Shown here: in pieces, positions 1 through 5,194 of the stretch
Numbering within the stretch: the stretch's first letter is position 1
Layout: each line of letters begins with the position of its first letter
Origin: Paludibacter sp.
GTDB taxonomy: Bacteria; Bacteroidota; Bacteroidia; Bacteroidales; Paludibacteraceae
Direction of reading: 5' to 3'
Assembly: GCA_018054805.1 (NCBI GenBank)
Contig: JAGPIU010000078.1
Span: 1-5,863 of the forward strand
DNA: 5,863 bases
Program-made: the position numbers and the translations under genes
Notes under the pieces: model-generated
What the model was told of the DNA's origin: nothing
The model's input: the letters and a program-made list of their open reading frames with translations, nothing else
Database searches by the model: none

Positions 1-422
1 TCGAGATAGGCAAGCCCGTCTTTCGAAGTTATTTTTTTTGCCATTGTGGCAATTTGCGTTTGCGTATTATCGAAGCAATCCATCAGTGCTTTTATTTGCG
101 AAGGATCGATAAATGGTTCGTCGCCCTGTATATTAACAACCACATCAAACCTTTCGCCCGTATTGCAAAGAGCTTCGTAGCAGCGGTCGGTACCACTTTG
201 ATGATGCGGTGATGTGATAATCACTTTTCCACCAAAGTTTTTTACGGCGTTTGCAATTCGTTCATCATCGGTAGCTACATACACATTATCGAGTATTGTT
301 GAGGCTTGTTCGTAAACTCTCTGAATCATAGTTTTCCCACCAATCAGTGCCAGAGGTTTGCCCGGAAAACGAGTTGATGCAAACCGCGCAGGAATAATCC
401 CTGCAAATTTCAAATTGTTCAT
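1..422 (-). CDS. kdsB: 3-deoxy-manno-octulosonate cytidylyltransferase (CMP-Kdo synthetase), C-terminus cut off
   Basis: The enzyme activates Kdo with CTP to CMP-Kdo in the cytoplasm, the step before Kdo is transferred to lipid A. I translated 140 complete codons from the ATG at 422-420. The family signature IIPARFASTRFPGKPL lies at residues 9-24 (nucleotide-binding loop), ATDDERI at 50-56, SGTDRC at 76-81 and the metal-binding region VVNIQGDEPFI at 95-105, with D101 the likely Mg ligand. Family members are about 250 residues, so roughly 110 C-terminal residues lie beyond the window edge. The ATG directly precedes the conserved N-terminal strand, and AGGAAA lies a few bases upstream. The gene starts four bases after the stop of the lnb-like gene and has no visible promoter of its own, so it is probably translated from the same mRNA. 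Related sugar cytidylyltransferases such as NeuA differ in the N-terminal motif, so the assignment is firm. Confidence 0.96.
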   Translation of the reverse strand, partial: MNNLKFAGIIPARFASTRFPGKPLALIGGKTMIQRVYEQASTILDNVYVATDDERIANAVKNFGGKVIITSPHHQSGTDRCYEALCNTGERFDVVVNIQGDEPFIDPSQIKALMDCFDNTQTQIATMAKKITSKDGLAYL

Positions 423-426
423 TCTG

Positions 427-1653
427 TTAGTTTCCTGATTTGCTTTTAATTAAAAACTTTGCTTTGCGGAAAATACGATGTTTGATACGCACCACCCACA
501 ACGAATAGCGTATAAAAATCAATACAACAAGCGGGAACACAGCGGCATTGAAATCCTGAACCGAGAGAGCTACAGCAATGAGTGAAAGTACCAATAAAAG
601 AATGTTTATCAGTTGATATACAAACATATAAACTCTTAGTGGTTTTACCCAAATGAGTACTGCTGCTATAATGTTTAACGGGTTGAGCCAGAGTATATTT
701 AAATTGTATTTTACCAATGGATGCAGCGAAATAAACATCAGATAAAACACAATTATTCCTGCAATACCAGTACCGAGCAGCAGGAGACTGTCGAGCATAG
801 TATAGTATTTTTTTGTTTTTTGTTCGTAAAGCGAAAGTAAAATTCCGAGTAACAGGAGGGCCGAAAAAATGACGAATGGTTTGGAAATCAACATTGATGA
901 TTGTGTTTCAGTTGCTTGCGAACTTACAATAACCTTTGTTTCTTTTACCAGATTACGGTTGTTTTCATTGTTTTTAGTGATAACTTTTGCTCTCTCAAAT
1001 TCGTTCATCAGCACTTCGGGCAGGAACATACTTTCGTACTGCTGAGTGGTTTTGTCGGCCGACATTCCAAAAACCAGATCGATGCCAAATTTTAGCCATG
1101 TATCGTGACCTACATATTCGCCAACCCACTGACGAAAAGTTTTCGAATCGGTAGTGTTCTGGAATTGAATGTATCCTGTTATATTGTTAAGTATTTTGTC
1201 TCTGGGTCGGGTTGCGCAGTTGTCAAAAACATAATTGTATCTGTAAACACGATTCTCAGGGCGGTAGTTCTCGATCAGGGCATTGATGATTTTTCGTTTT
1301 TCGGTGGTGGAAAGGTTAAGCACCTGCTCCCATACCATTGAGTTCCTTTCTTCATATTCAGCCAGAAAAAAATCTGTAGGGTGCACGCCAAGATAATAAT
1401 CGGTTTCGCCTTTAATGAATTTATAATAAAAGTTTTCGGTATTAAAACTGAAAATTCCATAGTTGAAAACCATGTCTGTTTTTGTAACCGGATCGTTGAT
1501 TCTGATGCCTGAATGTCCGAATTTGGCGTAAACTTCCTGTCCCGGGGAACATGTGAGTATGCTGATAGATGCTGAATCGCTGAATTGCATTTCCTGTGCT
1601 TTCACAATTGTCAGCATCAAAGTGGCTACAATAATCAGAAGTGTTTTTTTCAT
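427..1653 (-). CDS. lnb: Lnb-type lipoprotein N-acyltransferase (Lnb N-terminal periplasmic domain, formerly DUF4105)
   Basis: The predicted 408-residue protein has a signal peptide (1-19, KK then a hydrophobic stretch, cleavage near VKA-Q), a periplasmic domain to about 250, and five hydrophobic segments near 256-276, 286-308, 318-337, 341-365 and 370-388. The C-terminal tail is basic, consistent with a cytoplasmic end. The periplasmic domain carries the family's two hallmark motifs, FGHSGIRIND (H47) and YNYVFDNCATRPRD (C146). This His-then-Cys order resembles circularly permuted NlpC/P60-like (LRAT-type) folds, so C146/H47 are my inferred catalytic pair. The motif HPLVKYNLNILWLNP (311-325) sits on the predicted periplasmic face. 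Lnb in Bacteroides adds the N-acyl chain to diacylated lipoproteins at the inner membrane; I recognise the family, but paralogs exist, so exact function is inferred. An in-frame TTG at 1752 would add 33 residues before the signal peptide, so ATG 1653 is preferred. kdsB follows after four bases. Confidence 0.8.
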   Translation of the reverse strand: MKKTLLIIVATLMLTIVKAQEMQFSDSASISILTCSPGQEVYAKFGHSGIRINDPVTKTDMVFNYGIFSFNTENFYYKFIKGETDYYLGVHPTDFFLAEYEERNSMVWEQVLNLSTTEKRKIINALIENYRPENRVYRYNYVFDNCATRPRDKILNNITGYIQFQNTTDSKTFRQWVGEYVGHDTWLKFGIDLVFGMSADKTTQQYESMFLPEVLMNEFERAKVITKNNENNRNLVKETKVIVSSQATETQSSMLISKPFVIFSALLLLGILLSLYEQKTKKYYTMLDSLLLLGTGIAGIIVFYLMFISLHPLVKYNLNILWLNPLNIIAAVLIWVKPLRVYMFVYQLINILLLVLSLIAVALSVQDFNAAVFPLVVLIFIRYSLWVVRIKHRIFRKAKFLIKSKSGN

Positions 1654-1677
1654 TCTTATATTCTTTAAATTCCAGAG

Positions 1678-1699
1678 AAAACGGATATGACTCCGTTTT
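1678..1699 (-). promoter_or_regulatory. leader hairpin I of the lnb-like gene
   Basis: AAAACGGA (1678-1685) and TCCGTTTT (1692-1699) are perfect reverse complements, giving an 8-bp stem with a 6-base loop. In the minus-strand mRNA the stem ends 24 bases before the ATG at 1653. That position suits an effect on translation or mRNA stability. The 3' arm ends in four U, but the U residues are inside the stem, so it is a poor intrinsic terminator. Structure is seen; function is inferred. Confidence 0.45.
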
Positions 1700-1713
1700 G
1701 CAGCAGACTTATG

Positions 1714-1732
1714 GTATATTACGAAAATATAC
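1714..1732 (-). promoter_or_regulatory. leader hairpin II of the lnb-like gene
   Basis: GTATATT (1714-1720) and AATATAC (1726-1732) form a perfect 7-bp stem around a 5-base loop, 14 bases from hairpin I. It would lie in the same predicted 5' leader. The stem is almost all A/T, so it is weak as RNA and could instead be a DNA site or chance in AT-rich sequence. The minus strand here also reads TATATTTT, one mismatch from the -7 box, so a second start site is possible. Confidence 0.3.
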
Positions 1733-1778
1733 GGACAATATAGCTCTCTCAATGTCTGATTTTATGCTGTTTATAATA

Positions 1779-1792
1779 ATTTGTGTACAAAT
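1779..1792. repeat. inverted repeat ATTTGT-GT-ACAAAT, candidate operator
   Basis: ATTTGT (1779-1784) and ACAAAT (1787-1792) are perfect reverse complements around a 2-base spacer. Four further complementary bases (TTAT 1771-1774, ATAA 1796-1799) flank it after an unpaired gap. It overlaps the predicted lnb-side -7 box, as expected of a repressor site. The neighbouring Crp/Fnr regulator is the obvious candidate, but the short spacing is not that of a standard Crp site. Confidence 0.35.
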
Positions 1793-1795
1793 GTA
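1788..1795 (-). promoter_or_regulatory. predicted -7 promoter element for the lnb-kdsB unit
   Basis: The minus strand reads TACATTTG, an exact match to the Bacteroidota -7 consensus TAnnTTTG. It would place the transcript start near 1781 and give a leader of about 130 bases. The -33 element is poor: near 1815-1817 the minus strand has TCG rather than TTG. The element overlaps the inverted repeat at 1779-1792, so a protein bound there would block it. Confidence 0.45.
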
Positions 1796-1887
1796 ATAAC
1801 ATTTATTTGAAAAACGATTAAATTGTTGTTTCAAATTCTTTGTTTGGTTATTTTTTGATTATAAATGATCTTTGGTAACTCTGTTGG

Positions 1888-1907
1888 TTTGTAGTGATAA
1901 GTACAAA
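1888..1907. repeat. inverted repeat TTTGTA-N8-TACAAA, candidate operator
   Basis: TTTGTA (1888-1893) and TACAAA (1902-1907) are perfect 6-base reverse complements separated by 8 bases, in the middle of the divergent region. The half-site TACAAA also occurs at 1786-1791 within the other repeat. The 20-bp dyad size fits a dimeric regulator. Six-base arms can arise by chance in DNA this AT-rich. Confidence 0.3.
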
Positions 1908-1940
1908 GTATTTAGTTTGTTTAACTGATTTTTGTTGGCT

Positions 1941-1973
1941 TTTTTGATAGAAATTGTGTTTTATATCGAAAAA
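1941..1973. repeat. imperfect inverted repeat around the regulator gene's -33 element
   Basis: TTTTTGATA (1941-1949) pairs with TATCGAAAAA (1964-1973) if one G is bulged. The 14-base centre contains the TTG proposed as -33 element of the Crp/Fnr gene. It could be an autoregulatory site, but the arms are mostly A/T and the match is imperfect. Confidence 0.2.
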
Positions 1974-1985
1974 TTACTAAATTTG
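1954..1985 (+). promoter_or_regulatory. predicted promoter of the Crp/Fnr gene
   Basis: TAAATTTG at 1978-1985 matches the Bacteroidota -7 box TAnnTTTG exactly, and TTG at 1954-1956 lies 21 bases upstream as the -33 element. The transcript would start near 1992, leaving a leader of about 40 bases before the ATG at 2032. Both elements and their spacing fit, making this the best promoter call in the window. Confidence 0.6.
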
Positions 1986-2031
1986 TGCTTTAAAACATTG
2001 TTATCAAACATATTTTTTCTTGTGTATTGTC

Positions 2032-2733
2032 ATGGCCAAAAAAATCACAGCGGAATTGAAACCCATCGAAGAAGTGTTGACAGTGTGGGATGTGTTAACA
2101 CCCGACGAACGACAGTTTGTTAAGAATCACTATACTATACATTATTTCAAGAAGAATGAAATGATTCACTGTGAGGGCGATATTCCAACGCATATGATGG
2201 TGCTGGCTGCCGGAAAAGTGAAGGTTTACAAAGAAGGTGTGGGCAGTCGTACACAAATTATCCGTATGTTGAAACCCGGTGAAAACTTTGGGTACCGTGC
2301 TATTATTGCCAGTCAGACTTACAATACAAATGTGGCGGCATTTGAGGCCTCGACCGTATATATGCTCAAAGCCGATATTTTTTTATCAATTTTGCGCAAC
2401 AACAATGCATTTTGTTACCGTTTTCTGGAAGAAATTGCTGCCGATTTGGGTGCTTCGGATGCACGAACTGTAAATCTCACACAAAAACACATTCGGGGAC
2501 GTCTGGCAGAAGCACTACTTTTGTTAAGCAAAAATTACGGTCTCGAAGAAGATGGTGCCACCATTAATATTTATCTCTCCCGTGAAGATTTGGCAAATCT
2601 ATCGAATATGACTACTTCCAATGCCATTCGTACCTTATCGAATTTTGTGAACGAACACATTATAGCGATGGATGGGCGAAAACTGAAGATTATTGACGAA
2701 GATCGTTTGATAAAAATCAGTAAAATGGGTTGA
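2032..2733 (+). CDS. Crp/Fnr-family transcriptional regulator
   Basis: The 233-residue protein has the usual Crp/Fnr length and order: a cyclic-nucleotide-binding-like beta barrel (about 20-120), a long dimerisation helix (about 125-165) and a C-terminal winged helix-turn-helix (about 180-228, LSREDLANLSNMTTSNAIRT). The phosphate-binding segment reads FGYRAIIASQTYNTN (86-100): aligned by eye to E. coli CRP, Glu72 becomes Y88 and Arg82-Ser83 become Y97-N98, so canonical cAMP binding is unlikely. Only two cysteines (C47, C128) are present, which excludes an FNR-type 4Fe-4S sensor. In the recognition helix CRP Arg180 and Glu181 correspond to T195 and S196, while Arg185 is kept as R200, so the DNA target probably differs from TGTGA. 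An in-frame TTG at 2020 would add four residues; ATG 2032 is the better start. It is divergent from the lnb-kdsB unit. Effector and targets are unknown. Confidence 0.92.
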   Translation: MAKKITAELKPIEEVLTVWDVLTPDERQFVKNHYTIHYFKKNEMIHCEGDIPTHMMVLAAGKVKVYKEGVGSRTQIIRMLKPGENFGYRAIIASQTYNTNVAAFEASTVYMLKADIFLSILRNNNAFCYRFLEEIAADLGASDARTVNLTQKHIRGRLAEALLLLSKNYGLEEDGATINIYLSREDLANLSNMTTSNAIRTLSNFVNEHIIAMDGRKLKIIDEDRLIKISKMG

Positions 2734-2758
2734 CTTTTCCCGCTCTTGTGTATATTTG
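2730..2758 (+). promoter_or_regulatory. predicted promoter of the TPR gene, overlapping the Crp/Fnr stop codon
   Basis: TATATTTG at 2751-2758 matches the -7 box TAnnTTTG exactly. TTG at 2730-2732 lies 18 bases upstream, slightly short for a -33 element, and overlaps the last codons of the regulator gene. Transcription would start near 2765 and produce a leader of about 190 bases. A weaker alternative is TCATTTTG at 2927-2934, with a one-base mismatch and a very short leader. Confidence 0.4.
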
Positions 2759-2793
2759 CATTGTGAATGCCAATTTATTTCCCGATTTTGTGC

Positions 2794-2835
2794 GATACTA
2801 ATCGGTACGTTTATTGTACCGTTAGTCATCCGTTT
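2794..2835 (+). terminator. bulged hairpin plus short T run: terminator of the regulator gene or leader structure
   Basis: GATACTAATCGGTAC (2794-2808) pairs with GTACCGTTAGTCATC (2816-2830) in 14 base pairs, with one bulged base on each side (T2802, C2827) and a 7-base loop. TTTT follows at 2832-2835. It lies 60 bases after the Crp/Fnr stop, as expected of an intrinsic terminator, but the T run is short. If the promoter at 2730-2758 is used, the same hairpin lies in the leader of the TPR gene and may be an attenuator. Confidence 0.45.
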
Positions 2836-2883
2836 TGTATGGCAGGATTTTAATCGTTTATTTATCCTGAAATACACGTAAAC

Positions 2884-2907
2884 TGACAAATATTACAATT
2901 TTTGTCA
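2884..2907. repeat. inverted repeat TGACAAA-N10-TTTGTCA upstream of the TPR gene
   Basis: TGACAAA (2884-2890) and TTTGTCA (2901-2907) are perfect 7-base reverse complements separated by 10 bases, ending 48 bases before the TPR gene start. The 24-bp dyad size fits a dimeric regulator, and as RNA it would form a stem-loop. Whether it is a protein site or an RNA structure cannot be told from one sequence. Confidence 0.35.
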
Positions 2908-2909
2908 TG

Positions 2910-2919
2910 CCTGATCAGG
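2910..2919. repeat. 10-bp perfect palindrome CCTGATCAGG
   Basis: The palindrome starts three bases after the inverted repeat at 2884-2907 and ends 36 bases before the TPR gene start. It has no spacer, so it cannot form a normal RNA hairpin; a DNA-binding site or chance are the options. Confidence 0.2.
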
Positions 2920-2955
2920 AAAATAATCATTTTGCAAATTTATAAGTATCGGGGA

Positions 2956-5163
2956 ATGAACTCAGAACAAATACAAACTACATTTTCAGCAATCGTCAAT
3001 TTTTTATTGAAAGCAAAAATTAAAAATGCTTTTGACAAAATAGAATTGATGGTGGGCGAATTGCAAATGGGCAATTATACCGACCGTTGCGACGAACTAC
3101 AGCAAAATTACCGCTATCTGCTTCAGTACTACATTGATGGTGTGGACGATCCGCAACGAAAAGTGGTATATAATCGTTTGGTTTCCAGAATGTACGTGCT
3201 GGCTTCCGAGCTAAGGGAGGAATTGCTGTTTCGCAATTCTACGGCTTTCGAATTTATCCAGAAACGATATTTTCCACACAAACTGCGTTTTAGCAATTAC
3301 GACGATTTGTATGATGCGCTGACGTATTTTCATCGGCAAAAAGAACTTCTCGAAGCCGAAAATCGTGCTTCGGGAAACGATATGTACCGCATTCGCTCGA
3401 ATTTTGAGAAGCTTTTGCCCGATTTATTCTCAATTTTGTGGCTGAGTACCCGCTACGACCAAAAGGAGCGACAACTTTATCTGAATATTCAGGATAAATC
3501 GTATCCCGGTGTGATTGAAAAGTCGCTTTCGGTTTCGGCGCTTACGCTCAATTTATGGCGAATGTTCGACGAGCAGAAACTGATGCTTTTGCTTGATAGC
3601 TGTCTGTCGGATGTTCCGCAGGTAAGGCAACGAGCCCTTACCGGACTTTGCTTTGTAATTGCACGTCACAATGACTTTATTCCATATTTCCCGGCTATCC
3701 GCAACCGTTTGGTGTTAATGGCCGACGACCAGCATTTCAGTGAGCAATTGAGCAATATTATGGTGCAGATTGCCACAACAATGGAAACAGATAAAATTAG
3801 CCGTAAAATGCGCGAGGAAATTTTACCTGAGGTGATGAAAATGAGTCCGTTGCTGAAAGACCGACTTGATGCCGAAAAGCTTATGAATTCCGACGAGTGG
3901 GAAGAAGCTAATCCTGAATGGCAGGAAATGCTTGAAGCGAGCGGCGTAAGCGATAAACTGCAGGAACTAAGCGAACTTCAGCAGGAAGGTGCTGATGTGT
4001 ATATGAGCACTTTCTCGCTTTTGAAAAATTTTAGCTTTTTCAACGAGCTATCCAACTGGTTTTTACCCTTCGATTCGTCGCATACAACTGTGAATGAGCT
4101 TTTCCAGTCGGACGATCGTGGCCTGATTACAGCCTTTGCCGCCAATAATGCCATGTGTAATTCCGATAAATACTCATTCTGCCTGAGCATACTTCAAATG
4201 CCCGAAATGCAGCGCAATATGCTGAAAAATAGTTTTAAAATGGAGGCTGAACAGCTTGAGGAAATGGCTCGCGACGAAGCTGTGCTAACACCCGATCTTG
4301 CTGCCAAAAACATTTCGAAACATTATGTGCAGGATTTGTTCCGTTTCTTTAAATTGCATCCGCAGCGTGCCGATTTTAGCGACTTCTTTGTAACATCGCT
4401 CGAAATGCACAAATCCTTTTTGTTTGACACTATCGCTTCGGGTAATCTGATTAAAGCGCGTTTGGCCGATTTTTACTTTTCAAAATCGCATTACAAAGAA
4501 GCTGTTGAACTATATCGTGAACTACTCAACGAAAATGAGCCTACCGCTGCGCTTTACCAGAAACTGGCTTTTGCTTTGCAACAGCTTTCGAAACTCACGG
4601 AGGCGCTTGATGCGTACAAAAAAGCTGACATAATTCAACCCGACGATTTGTGGACTGTGCGAAAAATTGCACTTTGTTACCGTTTGGTGGGCGATTATCA
4701 GAATGCACTCAATTATTACCGACATGCATCTTATCTCGATCCTGAGAATCTGAATATTCTAATGAATGTGGGTAAATGCCTGCAGGAGCTCAAAATGTAT
4801 AACGATGCGCTTGCTGTGTATTACAAAATTGATGCGCTCACCGAAAACAATTATAAAGCATGGAAAGCCATTAGCTGGTGTGCTTTTGTGGCCGGAAATT
4901 TATCAAAAGCCGATTATTATATTCAGAAACTTATTGAGCACGAGCCCGATAATCATGATTTGATAAATGCCGGACATATTGCGTGGTGTAATCGCAAATT
5001 GAAAGATGCGCTGGTGTTTTATAAAATGGCGCTCGAACATTATCAGCATAACTTTGAAGTTTTTGTCAATGCGCTCGATCAGGACAAGCCTTATTTACTG
5101 GCCAATGGCATTGACAAAGATGAATATCCACTTATGCTCGATGAATTGTTATATTCCTTTTGA
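2956..5163 (+). CDS. large cytoplasmic TPR protein with helical, HEAT-like N-terminal region, function unknown
   Basis: The 735-residue protein has no signal peptide or membrane helix and should be cytoplasmic. Residues 1-500 look all-helical; 205-275 resembles HEAT/ARM-type repeats by eye, and 302-346 is an acidic, Glu-rich linker. Six TPR units follow at about 499-528, 533-563, 567-597, 601-631, 634-665 and 669-696, with typical A-x-x-x-Y/F spacing and Pro near unit ends (for example IIQPDD, YLDPEN, EHEPDN). TPR arrays bind partner proteins, so a scaffold or adaptor role is likely, but no catalytic motif is seen and I do not recognise a named gene. A TTG at 2902 would add 18 residues; ATG 2956, preceded by GGGGA, gives the better N-terminus. 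A lipoprotein gene follows after 31 bases with no terminator, suggesting an operon. Confidence 0.88.
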   Translation: MNSEQIQTTFSAIVNFLLKAKIKNAFDKIELMVGELQMGNYTDRCDELQQNYRYLLQYYIDGVDDPQRKVVYNRLVSRMYVLASELREELLFRNSTAFEFIQKRYFPHKLRFSNYDDLYDALTYFHRQKELLEAENRASGNDMYRIRSNFEKLLPDLFSILWLSTRYDQKERQLYLNIQDKSYPGVIEKSLSVSALTLNLWRMFDEQKLMLLLDSCLSDVPQVRQRALTGLCFVIARHNDFIPYFPAIRNRLVLMADDQHFSEQLSNIMVQIATTMETDKISRKMREEILPEVMKMSPLLKDRLDAEKLMNSDEWEEANPEWQEMLEASGVSDKLQELSELQQEGADVYMSTFSLLKNFSFFNELSNWFLPFDSSHTTVNELFQSDDRGLITAFAANNAMCNSDKYSFCLSILQMPEMQRNMLKNSFKMEAEQLEEMARDEAVLTPDLAAKNISKHYVQDLFRFFKLHPQRADFSDFFVTSLEMHKSFLFDTIASGNLIKARLADFYFSKSHYKEAVELYRELLNENEPTAALYQKLAFALQQLSKLTEALDAYKKADIIQPDDLWTVRKIALCYRLVGDYQNALNYYRHASYLDPENLNILMNVGKCLQELKMYNDALAVYYKIDALTENNYKAWKAISWCAFVAGNLSKADYYIQKLIEHEPDNHDLINAGHIAWCNRKLKDALVFYKMALEHYQHNFEVFVNALDQDKPYLLANGIDKDEYPLMLDELLYSF

Positions 5164-5194
5164 AAAATAATAAAAATCAAATAATTATATCCGA

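Larger units (their letters stand above)
1654..2031. other. divergent intergenic region between lnb-like and Crp/Fnr genes
   Basis: This 378-base non-coding stretch is very AT-rich and separates two divergently transcribed genes. It holds two perfect hairpins next to the lnb-like gene, a -7 box for each direction, and inverted repeats at 1779-1792, 1888-1907 and 1941-1973, each listed separately. I found no credible small gene in it; the short open frame starting at 1932 overlaps the promoter and the regulator gene in another frame and has no recognisable content. Confidence 0.8.

Noticed and set aside
901..1341. Plus-strand open frames opposite the lnb-like gene (901-1095, 1105-1341)
   Set aside because: They lie wholly inside a well-supported gene on the other strand and encode nothing recognisable.
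1654..1752. 33-residue N-terminal extension of the lnb-like protein from a TTG codon
   Set aside because: It would put a charged segment ahead of a clear signal peptide and run through both leader hairpins; the ATG at 1653 is followed directly by KK and a hydrophobic stretch.
1932..2123. Plus-strand 63-codon open frame across the Crp/Fnr promoter
   Set aside because: It covers the promoter and leader and overlaps the start of the regulator gene in another frame.
2635..2889. Minus-strand 84-codon open frame over the end of the Crp/Fnr gene and the following gap
   Set aside because: It overlaps the regulator's wing region and the hairpin, lacks any domain-like content, and no minus-strand promoter is evident.
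2902..2955. 18-residue extension of the TPR protein from a TTG codon
   Set aside because: It starts inside the inverted repeat 2884-2907 and runs through the palindrome; the ATG at 2956 has a purine-rich GGGGA just upstream.
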